Shown: positions 14,646 to 22,444 of the stretch, piece by piece | Position numbering within the stretch: the first letter of the stretch is position 1 | How the letters are laid out: each line of letters starts with the position of its first letter | Assembly: GCF_014698475.1 (NCBI RefSeq) | Contig: NZ_JACJTB010000001.1 | Span: forward strand, 186,001-250,000 | Source: Nostoc spongiaeforme FACHB-130 | Lineage (GTDB): Bacteria > Cyanobacteriota > Cyanobacteriia > Cyanobacteriales > Nostocaceae | Reading direction: 5' to 3' | DNA length: 64,000 nucleotides | Translations under genes and position numbers: made by a program | The notes under the pieces: generated by a model | Told to the model about the DNA's origin: nothing | Seen by the model: the letters and a program-made list of their open reading frames with translations, nothing else | Database searches by the model: none

Positions 14646-14975
14646 ATGGCAGAACCAACACTACAAGAAGTATTCGGTGCAAACGCAATACAAGACGCAA
14701 ATACAATCACCATTTACAAATCTGACTTACCAGGATTGACACCACAAGAAAACAACACGGCGGAAAGTTTGCTAACAGGAATAAATGTAAAAGCAAAGCA
14801 AGCACTAACACAAAGTAACTTTGATGAAAACTTAGACCAATCAGTTTTCATTGAAAGAGGATTCTCAAATTTTACATTTCGAGGCTCAAACCAGGATTCT
14901 TACCGAGTTGACGTTTTAACAATTAACCTTGCTAAACCTGACGACAGCGACGAAATCGACCCAGATAACTATTAA
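14646..14975 (+). CDS. Hypothetical protein, first gene of the collagen operon
   Basis: A 109-residue acidic protein: 'MAEPTLQEVFGANAIQDANT', 'ITIYKSDLPGLTPQENNTAE' and 'SLLTGINVKAKQALTQSNFD', ending in a very acidic tail (KPDDSDEIDPDNY). Not recognised by family. The mix of a helical centre and a beta-strand end ('FTFRGSNQDSYRVDVLTINL') is compatible with a small virion or tail accessory protein, but this rests only on its neighbours. Stop and next start overlap by one base (TAATG). Confidence 0.6.
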   Translation: MAEPTLQEVFGANAIQDANTITIYKSDLPGLTPQENNTAESLLTGINVKAKQALTQSNFDENLDQSVFIERGFSNFTFRGSNQDSYRVDVLTINLAKPDDSDEIDPDNY

Positions 14976-15316
14976 TGGCAAGCTGGGAAATCAGAGTAGA
15001 CATACCCTACTCATATAACGGTAGTCCCACCATACCTTACAGCTATTACCCGGTTGGTTGTTTTCGCGGTGGCTACGATTACTACCTCAATGGCGGCGAT
15101 TTCATTCTGACTCATGCTGATGGTGAGACAAGACTAGGCGGCGGTTGGCTTGGTGGCTATGCAATACAAAGCTTTAACGTTGTTAATCTTGCCCCATGTT
15201 GTCCTGAAGGTTGGATGCGGTGCAAAAACGCCAATGGTACATACTGCTGTCTTCCCTGTGATGAAATTAAAAATTCAATTGCAAGCATCACAGCAAATTT
15301 AAGGAACGTTAAATAA
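14975..15316 (+). CDS. Hypothetical Cys/Tyr/Gly-rich protein
   Basis: A 113-residue protein rich in Tyr and Gly (PYSYNGSPTIPYSYYPVGCF, RGGYDYYLNGGDFILTHADG), followed by a cysteine-rich knot 'LAPCCPEGWMRCKNANGTYC' and 'CLPCDEIKNSIASITANL'. Seven cysteines in the C-terminal half suggest metal binding or disulfides; the spacing CC-x6-C-x7-CC-x2-C is regular. The ending helix may trimerise. The next gene starts with 'MSDCCSEIKSELAALRAEVA', which also begins with CC and a coiled coil, so the two may assemble. No family recognised. Confidence 0.6.
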   Translation: MASWEIRVDIPYSYNGSPTIPYSYYPVGCFRGGYDYYLNGGDFILTHADGETRLGGGWLGGYAIQSFNVVNLAPCCPEGWMRCKNANGTYCCLPCDEIKNSIASITANLRNVK

Positions 15317-17598
15317 TGAGTGATTGCTGTTCTGAGATTAAGAGCGAATTGGCCGCTTTACGCGCGGAAGTTGCCAGAATAGCCAATTTAAAATCTAACC
15401 CTGTTGATGAATACGCTCGTAGATTAGCCAAGGAAGCACTAAAAACTGCATATCAAGCGGATTCTAGAGCGTATCAAGCATTAGCAGGAGTAGAGGATGT
15501 ACGCGCCGAGATCAAAGAACTCAAAGCAATTTTGGTAGCTGTGGCGGCGGCGGCAGCATTAGCGGCGGCAGCAATGGCGGCGGCTGGTGCTGCTGCTAGT
15601 GCGGCGGCTGGTGCGGTAGCTAAAGCCAGCGAAGCTCTAGGTAAGATAGCTGGTTTACTTGATAAAATCAGTACCATTCTTGAGTTGATAGATTCGTTAC
15701 TGTTTTTGAAGCATTTAGTCCAGCAAATTCAGCAGGGGCAATTATCACTCGAAGATACTGTTAATGCTTTGCAACTTGGCGTAAATGCCCTGCGTGGTCA
15801 AGTTGGTCGCGGTGGAACACCCGGACGAGATGGCAGACCAGGACGTGACGGACGAGACGGACAACCAGGACGACCGGGACGAGATGGACGTAACGGCGTT
15901 GACGGACGACTAGGACGTGACGGACAGCGTGGACTTCCTGGTAGTGACGGTAGACGCGGACTGCCCGGACGTGACGGACAGCGTGGACTTCCTGGTAGTA
16001 ACGGTAGACCAGGACTACCCGGACATGATGGACAGCGCGGACTTCCTGGTAGTGACGGTAGACCAGGACTACCCGGACGTGATGGGCGGAATGGCGTTGA
16101 TGGTCGTCCTGGTCGTGATGGTGTTAATGGACGTGACGGACGAAATGGCGTTGACGGTCGTAACGGCGTTGATGGTCGTCCTGGTCGTGATGGTGTTAAC
16201 GGACGTGACGGACGGAATGGCGTTGATGGTCGTAACGGTCAAGACGGTCAAGTTACAACCATCACATTAGAACGAGTCAAAGTCGAAAACAAATTTGAAT
16301 ATATTTACCGTCCCGCACCAGCACCAATTGTCATTCACGGTCGAAATGGTCAAAATGGTTTAGCTGGTCGTCCTGGGCGGGACGGTCGAGACGGGCGAGA
16401 CGGTCGTAACGGCGTTGATGCAGTCTTAAAACCTTACCCTATACCGCGAAACGGTGTTGATGGTCGTCCTGGGCGAGACGGGCGTAACGGTTTAGATGGT
16501 CGTCCCGGTTTACGAGGTTTACCCGGAACTAACGGACGTAACGGCACAGATGGCAGAAATGGGCTAAACGGTCGCAACGGTACAGATGGTAGAAATGGCG
16601 TTGACGGTAGAACCGGGTTAAACGGTCGCAACGGTACAGATGGCAGAAATGGGTTAAATGGTCGCAACGGCACAGATGGTAGAAACGGCGTTGACGGTAG
16701 AACTGGGTTAAACGGTCGTAACGGCGTTGACGGCAGAAATGGGCTAAATGGTCGTCACGGTACAGATGGCAGAAATGGCGTTGACGGTAGAAATGGGTTA
16801 AATGGTCGCAACGGCACAGATGGTAGAAACGGCGTTGACGGTAAAAACGGCTACGGGGTGAATGGGCGTGACGGTGTAGACGGTCGCAATGGTTTAAACG
16901 GGCGTGATGGTGTAGACGGAAAAGATGGTAAGCCAGGAGAGGATGCAGATGTGAAGTTTGTAAGTATTCAGGTTCCTACTTGCGTATGTGAACAACAGCC
17001 GGATGGCAGTTGGAAACCAAAACGAGTTAATACCACTGTGACAGCGATCGCAAATAAATCTGGAACTGCCAATAACTCAAAAACCATAATTTCGGAACAT
17101 GAAGAGTTATGCAAAGCGAATGAAGAACTTTGTTTAGCGAAAAATAAAGAATTTGAAGCTTTTCTCTCAGTACCAGATCACTGGCCGACTCGTAGCGGCC
17201 AAAAACCACAATTAGCCATCCAGTATGCTGAAAATAAAGGTAACGGCAAGATTGGCAGAACAAGGTGGACATTATTATTACCACACTACCGCTACGGTCA
17301 AACGCATGATCCGAAATTCCCAGACTACGAAAAAGGTTCTTTTTTAGGTGTACAAGAATTAAATGATAATTCTAAAATTACTGTTTGGTGTAAGTCTAAA
17401 CAAGAGTGTTTAAGAGTTATTGGTATTCTTAAGCAATACGTTGAGCCAAAATTTTTAGAAAATATCAACCCGCCAACAGTAACAGATTCAAATGCTAGTA
17501 GAAAAGAATCTTCCGTGACTCCAACATTAATGCAATTTTTCCCCAATGGTCAAAAAGATGATGCTCCAGAATGGTCTAAAAAGCTGAGGAAGAAATGA
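15316..17598 (+). CDS. Large collagen-like protein with coiled-coil head and globular C-terminus
   Basis: 760 residues in clear blocks: a Cys-Cys start and coiled coil (1-70), an Ala-rich hydrophobic helix (about 72-108, e.g. AVAAAAALAAAAMAAAGAAA), a second helix (110-160), G-x-y collagen block 1 (about 164-312), a non-collagen hinge (313-341, 'KVENKFEYIYRPAPAPIVIH'), block 2 (342-368), a short break, block 3 (378-543) and a ~215-residue globular end with four Cys and aromatic-rich strands. Block 1 has Pro-containing triplets such as GRP/GLP; block 3 is nearly Pro-free and built from GRN-GTD-GRN-GLN/GVD units. Collagen-like fibres of this build occur in phage tails and surface adhesins. No export signal is seen, which favours a virion or particle protein. 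Confidence 0.85.
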   Translation: MSDCCSEIKSELAALRAEVARIANLKSNPVDEYARRLAKEALKTAYQADSRAYQALAGVEDVRAEIKELKAILVAVAAAAALAAAAMAAAGAAASAAAGAVAKASEALGKIAGLLDKISTILELIDSLLFLKHLVQQIQQGQLSLEDTVNALQLGVNALRGQVGRGGTPGRDGRPGRDGRDGQPGRPGRDGRNGVDGRLGRDGQRGLPGSDGRRGLPGRDGQRGLPGSNGRPGLPGHDGQRGLPGSDGRPGLPGRDGRNGVDGRPGRDGVNGRDGRNGVDGRNGVDGRPGRDGVNGRDGRNGVDGRNGQDGQVTTITLERVKVENKFEYIYRPAPAPIVIHGRNGQNGLAGRPGRDGRDGRDGRNGVDAVLKPYPIPRNGVDGRPGRDGRNGLDGRPGLRGLPGTNGRNGTDGRNGLNGRNGTDGRNGVDGRTGLNGRNGTDGRNGLNGRNGTDGRNGVDGRTGLNGRNGVDGRNGLNGRHGTDGRNGVDGRNGLNGRNGTDGRNGVDGKNGYGVNGRDGVDGRNGLNGRDGVDGKDGKPGEDADVKFVSIQVPTCVCEQQPDGSWKPKRVNTTVTAIANKSGTANNSKTIISEHEELCKANEELCLAKNKEFEAFLSVPDHWPTRSGQKPQLAIQYAENKGNGKIGRTRWTLLLPHYRYGQTHDPKFPDYEKGSFLGVQELNDNSKITVWCKSKQECLRVIGILKQYVEPKFLENINPPTVTDSNASRKESSVTPTLMQFFPNGQKDDAPEWSKKLRKK

Positions 17599-18632
17599 AT
17601 AATGTTTTAGAATTTGATTCTGTTTTTATGATTAATGGCAGATTAGCAATTAAATTACAAACTCTTGCTAAACTGCTAAAATACTCTGATGTTTATCTAT
17701 TACAGCTAGTTAAAAGCCTAGCAAAAAAAGGAATCAAGATAGGGTTTAAATGGAAACGTAATTGGTACATATTTTTACCAAAAACTCCTATCAACAAGCT
17801 GATTCAAAACAAGAATAATGTCAATATTAATGGTGGAGATAGTAGAGGTAGTGCAACTACGCCATCAGGAAACATAATCAATGACGATTGGAATAATGCT
17901 ATTGATGAATTACCTAGTGGAATTACTGACACTTTACAAAAAACAAATTTTTCAATTAGCACGATTAATAATCAGCTTGTTATTTCAACTGGATTTATTA
18001 ACTTACTTTCTTCGACCGTAGACCCAAAGAAAGTATCTCTACAGTTTCCCTTGTCTCAAGCCAGTTTCAAGGCTACGACTGACTATAAGTACGGCTATTA
18101 CATTTATTACCGTGAGGATAGAATGTCTACTTTTGATCCAGGCGATGCAGGAACTTTAAAATCTACCCAATTACCAGCAGCTTTATTTGAAATCTGTAGA
18201 GCTTTAGACGCTGCTGAGAATACCCGCAATGGTGCTAACCCAGGGCTGACACCACGCCGAAATATCTCTACAACTGTTAGCTTTGACACTGGTACAATTG
18301 CCGTCGCTGCAACCATTCCAGTTACACCTAGTATTGGTGCTGGTGGATTAATCCAATTGACTGCTAGTGATTACCTTGGCGCACCTTACAGCGATTTTGC
18401 TAACGGCGGTGGTGATTTAGCTTCTGATACTTTGCCTGAAGCATTGTTAGAAATGGCTAATCTACTTGCAGCAGCAGAAAAAGCTGTTACACCTGCCGAG
18501 AACCAGCCAAATAATGTACAGGTGCAGTTTGATCTAGAAACTGGCTCTGCTACCATTAGCGCCAATATGCCTTTTACCACTGCGGCTGCAACTAATGGTG
18601 ATGTTACTGTTCATGCCATTGATTATCTCTAA
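17595..18632 (+). CDS. Structural-type protein with an internal duplication
   Basis: 345 residues. The first ~75 residues form a small DNA-binding-like or winged region ('LAIKLQTLAKLLKYSDVYLL', 'KGIKIGFKWKRNWYIFLPKT'), then a linker (GGDSRGSATTPSGN). The rest contains two copies of a unit: 'LPAALFEICRALDAAENTRN' ... 'ISTTVSFDTGTIAVAATIPV' and 'LPEALLEMANLLAAAEKAVT' ... 'VQVQFDLETGSATISANMPF', each an amphipathic helix followed by beta-strands. Such helix-plus-strand repeats occur in phage baseplate and fibre-connector proteins. Not recognised by family. Overlaps the collagen gene by 4 bases, so the two are translated together. Confidence 0.65.
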   Translation: MNNVLEFDSVFMINGRLAIKLQTLAKLLKYSDVYLLQLVKSLAKKGIKIGFKWKRNWYIFLPKTPINKLIQNKNNVNINGGDSRGSATTPSGNIINDDWNNAIDELPSGITDTLQKTNFSISTINNQLVISTGFINLLSSTVDPKKVSLQFPLSQASFKATTDYKYGYYIYYREDRMSTFDPGDAGTLKSTQLPAALFEICRALDAAENTRNGANPGLTPRRNISTTVSFDTGTIAVAATIPVTPSIGAGGLIQLTASDYLGAPYSDFANGGGDLASDTLPEALLEMANLLAAAEKAVTPAENQPNNVQVQFDLETGSATISANMPFTTAAATNGDVTVHAIDYL

Positions 18633-18672
18633 TTCATGAATATCCACAATTTATTCATAGGTAGGTAATTAA

Positions 18673-19086
18673 ATGGCTGGTAAATTAGGCCCTAGAGCTA
18701 CAGTTTTATTCAAATCTGGCAGTGGTCAAGGTAAAGGCGCAAAGTCTCAATATGTTTATATGTTGAGGTCTGTTGCTGAAAAGTTAGGATTGAAAATCGT
18801 ACCTGATGCTACCGTGACTCGTAAAGCACCAGCAAGCAGTAAAGGGAAAAAAGAAATTAAAGTTTCTGTCAGGGGTAGTTTTGGTGCAAAGCGGATTAAA
18901 GTACCTTTACCTGGCACTCAAAGTAATACTGCTACGAGAAAGGGTGTGAAAGTCAAGTATCTTTCTGTTCCCGTTCCGGCTGATGCCACAATTGCGGACA
19001 TTAAAAAGTTTCTGCAAGGTGCTAGTAAGAAACCCCAAAGTTTTGTTAGTCCCAATGGACGCACTTATTCACTCTCTACTAAGTAG
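18673..19086 (+). CDS. Small basic beta-rich protein
   Basis: 137 residues, strongly basic: 'MAGKLGPRATVLFKSGSGQG', 'KGAKSQYVYMLRSVAEKLGL', 'KKEIKVSVRGSFGAKRIKVP' and a C-terminal 'KKPQSFVSPNGRTYSLSTK'. The mixture of Lys-rich strands and one helix could bind nucleic acid or an acidic partner protein. No family recognised. It starts 40 bases after the previous gene with a GGTAGGTAATTAA leader, and its stop codon is followed at once by the ATG of the next gene. Confidence 0.6.
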   Translation: MAGKLGPRATVLFKSGSGQGKGAKSQYVYMLRSVAEKLGLKIVPDATVTRKAPASSKGKKEIKVSVRGSFGAKRIKVPLPGTQSNTATRKGVKVKYLSVPVPADATIADIKKFLQGASKKPQSFVSPNGRTYSLSTK

Positions 19087-19518
19087 ATGAATAATGAATT
19101 TCAACTAGTATTTAAAAATCAGTATAGATTTGATTTGAAAATAGTTGAGTCTGTACTGATTCCTTATTTGTTTGAAGGGCAAGAGCAACTAATAATCAAT
19201 GTTGACGCTAACCCGTCAAGAAAATATAGAACTAGTGGAAGAGTTGAGCAAATCTTTATTGATTTAGGTTCTACGGTTGGTGTTGGTGAATTACTAAAAC
19301 TTGGGTCACAGGTAGTCACATTCTCCAATAATTTAGGCAGGTTTAAACTGAAATTTTACCCAAATAGATATATTGGAAACACTACCTTGAGCATCAAAAG
19401 AAATACTACTTTTTCACTCAGTAATCAAGATTTATCATCGGTTGTTAATGCCATAAATACGGTACAAACCTCTGTTGATTACTTAAATGAATTAATCGGT
19501 GGTGATGATGCCAATTAA
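19087..19518 (+). CDS. Hypothetical beta-rich protein
   Basis: 143 residues beginning 'MNNEFQLVFKNQYRFDLKIV', with several predicted beta-strands ('EQLIINVDANPSRKYRTSGR', 'GRFKLKFYPNRYIGNTTLSI') and a C-terminal helix 'LSSVVNAINTVQTSVDYLNE'. It could be a chaperone or connector for the fibre protein encoded next; no family recognised. There is no gap to the gene before it, and it overlaps the gene after it by about 14 bases. Confidence 0.6.
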   Translation: MNNEFQLVFKNQYRFDLKIVESVLIPYLFEGQEQLIINVDANPSRKYRTSGRVEQIFIDLGSTVGVGELLKLGSQVVTFSNNLGRFKLKFYPNRYIGNTTLSIKRNTTFSLSNQDLSSVVNAINTVQTSVDYLNELIGGDDAN

Positions 19519-20137
19519 CATTAATGATGATGAATTTCCTGCTGCCAATGATGACACTTTGAATTTAGTGCAAATAGTCAAAAGTCTTGTCTATTTGGTT
19601 AAGAGAATTACTGGTAAAAGTTCATGGAAATATGAGCCGGATTTAACCTTAGATGCTCTCAATTCAGCTTTCCTTGATGGCACTTTGAAGGGTGAGAAAG
19701 GGGACAAGGGCGACACTGGTGAGCAAGGCCCTCAAGGTATCCAGGGTGAGAAAGGGGACAAGGGTGATCCTGGTTCAAACGCTAACGTTACTCCTGGCGC
19801 GTGGCAAACGCCGACACTACAAAATAGTTGGCAACAAACAACCGAAACGCTGAAATATAGGTTACTAGCTGATGGACGGCTTGAGCTTAGAGGCTCGGTA
19901 TCTCGTTCGTCGGCTCCATCTACCCCAAGCACCATATTTACTTTACCCGTCGGCTATCGCCCTGCTTATACCGTACGTGTGGAATGCCCAGTGCTAACCA
20001 ACAATGCCAATACTGCGGCAAGAGTCGCTATCGATAGCAGTAGCGGCGCGGTATCTTTAGCAGGGCTTCACGCATCCACTCCGGCTTATACCAGTATTAC
20101 TTTTATATCTTTGTGTTTTGCTTGTGCATTAGATTGA
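19505..20137 (+). CDS. Short collagen-like tail-fibre-type protein
   Basis: From the ATG at 19505 (a GTG at 19499 is also in frame) the protein has 210 residues. An acidic N-terminal part with a helix is followed by nine classical collagen triplets around residues 66-93 ('GEKGDKGDTGEQGPQG', 'GEKGDKGDPG'), then a ~115-residue beta-rich head ('AWQTPTLQNSWQQTTETLKY', 'FTLPVGYRPAYTVRVECPVL'). This layout, with 'LPxGYRPxxT' in the head, is that of phage tail-fibre and receptor-binding tip domains, which form trimers. Its triplets (GEK-GDK-GDx) are quite unlike those of the large collagen protein upstream, so the two are not simple duplicates. Confidence 0.75.
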   Translation: MMPININDDEFPAANDDTLNLVQIVKSLVYLVKRITGKSSWKYEPDLTLDALNSAFLDGTLKGEKGDKGDTGEQGPQGIQGEKGDKGDPGSNANVTPGAWQTPTLQNSWQQTTETLKYRLLADGRLELRGSVSRSSAPSTPSTIFTLPVGYRPAYTVRVECPVLTNNANTAARVAIDSSSGAVSLAGLHASTPAYTSITFISLCFACALD

Positions 20138-20138
20138 T

Positions 20139-20348
20139 ATGACTACAGAACGAATTGGGATGTTGGTAACTATTGTGACCGTAGTTACCCAAACAGGATT
20201 ATATTTACTTAGTGGGGGTTTTTCTGCTGGTGGTAAGCTCACCAAAATCGAATCTGAGATGAGAATGATCCGCCAAGAACTCAAGGCTGCTAATCAGATG
20301 CAGGATTACCGCATTAATAAATTGGAAGAGCAAACACCAACTAAATAA
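20139..20348 (+). CDS. Small one-TM protein with coiled coil, holin/accessory-like
   Basis: 69 residues: polar start, one membrane helix ('IGMLVTIVTVVTQTGLYLL', about 6-25), a Gly-rich turn, and a coiled coil 'KIESEMRMIRQELKAANQMQ'. Small proteins with one membrane helix and a heptad tail at the end of phage structural operons often act as holin-like or haemolysin XhlA-like proteins that help lysis or anchoring. It begins one base after the fibre gene stop and is the last gene of the operon. Confidence 0.6.
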   Translation: MTTERIGMLVTIVTVVTQTGLYLLSGGFSAGGKLTKIESEMRMIRQELKAANQMQDYRINKLEEQTPTK

Positions 20349-20400
20349 CCCTCTGGGGATTCAATCTACATCTCTGTTAGCTAGGGCGGGAAAGTAGGTA

Positions 20401-21603
20401 ATGGTAGTTCTACGATACTTGGTAATTTTACTGACTTATATTGGTCTAGGACTGGGCTATTTACCTGGACTACGGATGAATCGTGCCACAATCGCCCTTG
20501 TGGGCGCGGCTTTTTTAATGGCACTGGGATTACTGGATTTATCTGCGGCGTGGAGTGCTATTGACTACAAAACCCTTGTCTTTTTGTTTGGGATGATGAT
20601 TATTAGTGCTAATCTGGCGGCTTCTGGTTTTTTCCAGTTGGCTGTTGATTACACTATCCGTTATGTCCACAGTCCATTTGGGTTATTGATAGTCTTAACT
20701 TTTGGCAGTGGCTTTCTCTCAGCACTGTTTCTCAATGATACGATCGCCCTTATCCTCACGCCTTTGGTAGTTGGTATCACTCAGTTACTCAGTCTCAACC
20801 CTGTTCCCTATTTGTTGGCGTTGGCTGGTGCAACTAATCTGGGTTCTGTTGCTACCCTGAGTGGTAATCCACAGAATATTTTAATTGGTTCGTTTTCGGG
20901 GATTAGTTATCTAGACTTTGCCAAGGCTTTGACACCACTAGCTTTAATCGGTTTGGTAATTCAGGTAGGTTGGTTATGGTGGTTATATCCAGAGGTGCGA
21001 TCGCTGCGTCCTTATCTAAAAGTCGAACTACCACGCTATCGCACCTTCAAGCCTTTGTTAGCCAAGAGTTTATTAATTACTACTGGGTTGTTGATAGCTT
21101 TTTTGCTGGGAATTCCCACGGCGGAAGCTACCTTGATAGCGGCTGGATTATTACTCGTCACACGCCGGATCAAACCAGCGCGAATTTTGCAAAAAGTTGA
21201 CTGGGATTTGCTCTTGATGTTTTGTGGGTTGTTTATCCTGACTGAAGGTGTCCAAAAATTGGGGGCGCTGGAATGGTTTTCCCCTTTCGTTCATACTCCC
21301 TGGAGTATTTTGGGAGTCACGGTGTTGTTATCGAATTTAGTATCTAATGTCCCGGCGGTACTGTTACTACATCACCTCATTCCCCACCCTGACAAGCAAA
21401 CTTGGCTACTACTAGCTGCGGCTTCCACACTGGCAGGAAATTTAACGCTGTTGGGTTCTGTTGCCAATTTGATTGTAGCGGAGGCAGTTGCTAAAAAAGG
21501 ATATCGGCTGACATTTGGCGAACATTTGCGATTTGGGCTACCGCTAACTGTTGTAACTCTGGCGCTTACTTATTTTTGGATTTTTAAACTCAGAGTTTGG
21601 TGA
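20401..21603 (+). CDS. Anion permease of the ArsB/NhaD/SLC13-like superfamily
   Basis: A 400-residue membrane protein with about ten to eleven hydrophobic helices. Two repeated signature loops mark the ion-transporter superfamily: 'GATNLGSVATLSGNPQNILI' after helix 5 and 'STLAGNLTLLGSVANLIVAE' near the C-terminus, each in a re-entrant hairpin; an upstream 'LFLNDTIALILTPLV' is also typical. It probably exports or exchanges an anion across the cytoplasmic membrane using an ion gradient. The substrate (arsenite, dicarboxylate, sulfate) cannot be read from the sequence, and no ars genes are nearby. It follows the collagen operon by 52 bases but looks like an ordinary chromosomal gene. Confidence 0.82.
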   Translation: MVVLRYLVILLTYIGLGLGYLPGLRMNRATIALVGAAFLMALGLLDLSAAWSAIDYKTLVFLFGMMIISANLAASGFFQLAVDYTIRYVHSPFGLLIVLTFGSGFLSALFLNDTIALILTPLVVGITQLLSLNPVPYLLALAGATNLGSVATLSGNPQNILIGSFSGISYLDFAKALTPLALIGLVIQVGWLWWLYPEVRSLRPYLKVELPRYRTFKPLLAKSLLITTGLLIAFLLGIPTAEATLIAAGLLLVTRRIKPARILQKVDWDLLLMFCGLFILTEGVQKLGALEWFSPFVHTPWSILGVTVLLSNLVSNVPAVLLLHHLIPHPDKQTWLLLAAASTLAGNLTLLGSVANLIVAEAVAKKGYRLTFGEHLRFGLPLTVVTLALTYFWIFKLRVW

Positions 21604-21671
21604 ATTTATTATGTATCCCAAACCCTTACACCCAGTTTCCACAGAAAATCTTTGTGCTTAAGTCTTAGACA

Positions 21672-22340
21672 TTAGTTCAGTTTCTGTGGTCTGGTATAGT
21701 TTTTGAAATTAGGCGGTACTGCAATATTGGAAGCTAATTTAGCATCGTTTATAGGTACAGCCGCCGTCAATTTTAAGGGAATTTCCCCAGCCCAGACGGG
21801 TATTTGATAATCAACTTCATCATCAATTGGCCCTCCAGTCCGAATCTTGGCGCTGGCTTCTATTAGGGGCAAAGATAACACTATTGTTCTAGATAATTCT
21901 TGATGATTGGGCGATCGCACTTCCTGCCATCTTCCTAAAATGACATGTTCTGTAAATGCTTGCAAGGCTGCTAATTTCTGGGCTACATCCTCGATTAAAG
22001 TTGCTTTACCAAAAATAACCACTGAGCGATAATTCATGGAGTGGTGAAATGCCGATCGCGCTAATACCAACCCATCAATTAAAGTTACGGTGACGCAAAC
22101 ATCAATACCTTGTTGCAGCGATCGTAACATTCGACTAGCAGGTGAACCATGAATATACAATGTATCTTCAATCCGCCCATAGGCTGTAGGAATGACAACA
22201 GGTTGTCCATCATTAATAAAACCAACATGACAGACTAATCCTTCATCTAATATTTGATAAATTGTCTCACTTTCGTAGTTGGCTCTTTGGGGTACACGTT
22301 TAACTGTAGTTCTTTGGCTGGGCGTTTTTGGTTGAGGCAT
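21672..22340 (-). CDS. PPOX-class FMN-binding protein (NimA-like)
   Basis: 222 residues with the split-barrel flavin fold of pyridoxamine-phosphate-oxidase-like proteins: 'VKRVPQRANYESETIYQILD', 'VCHVGFINDGQPVVIPTAYG', 'TLYIHGSPASRMLRSL' and 'FHHSMNYRSVVIFGKATLIE'. Members bind FMN and reduce or oxidise small substrates; some give nitroimidazole resistance. The divergently transcribed neighbour is a MocR-type regulator, a common pairing in which the regulator controls the PPOX gene, often in vitamin B6-related functions. True PdxH activity is unlikely from the length and motifs. Confidence 0.8.
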   Translation of the reverse strand: MPQPKTPSQRTTVKRVPQRANYESETIYQILDEGLVCHVGFINDGQPVVIPTAYGRIEDTLYIHGSPASRMLRSLQQGIDVCVTVTLIDGLVLARSAFHHSMNYRSVVIFGKATLIEDVAQKLAALQAFTEHVILGRWQEVRSPNHQELSRTIVLSLPLIEASAKIRTGGPIDDEVDYQIPVWAGEIPLKLTAAVPINDAKLASNIAVPPNFKNYTRPQKLN

Positions 22341-22387
22341 AACTGAAAGTTTCTACTCTATATCGTTAGAGTAATCAGGTAAGTGGA

Positions 22388-22440
22388 GTGATACAAGAGC
22401 CACTTTTCAATTAAATTACCAGTCCACGTATCTGTGATAC
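22388..22440. promoter_or_regulatory. Direct repeats in the PPOX-MocR divergent promoter
   Basis: GTGATAC occurs at 22388-22394 and again, same orientation, at 22434-22440, 46 bases apart in the short spacer between the divergent genes. A hairpin-like ACTCTA/TAGAGT pair lies beside it (around 22354-22371). MocR regulators usually bind direct repeats in exactly such spacers, so these are candidate operator half-sites. Confidence 0.45.
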
Positions 22441-22444
22441 TCCA

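Noticed and set aside
15474-15677. Ala-rich minus-strand frame
   Set aside because: Mirror of the GCG/GCA-rich Ala helix of the collagen protein.
16434-16673. Pro/Leu-rich open frame on the minus strand opposite the collagen gene (also frames at 15917-16270 and 16069-16251)
   Set aside because: Low-complexity shadows produced by the triplet repeats in other frames; no start signals and no independent protein character.
15805-16944. Regular short repeats that could be taken for a CRISPR array or minisatellite
   Set aside because: The period is a multiple of nine bases, the units lack unique spacers, and the whole stretch is an open frame of G-x-y collagen triplets.
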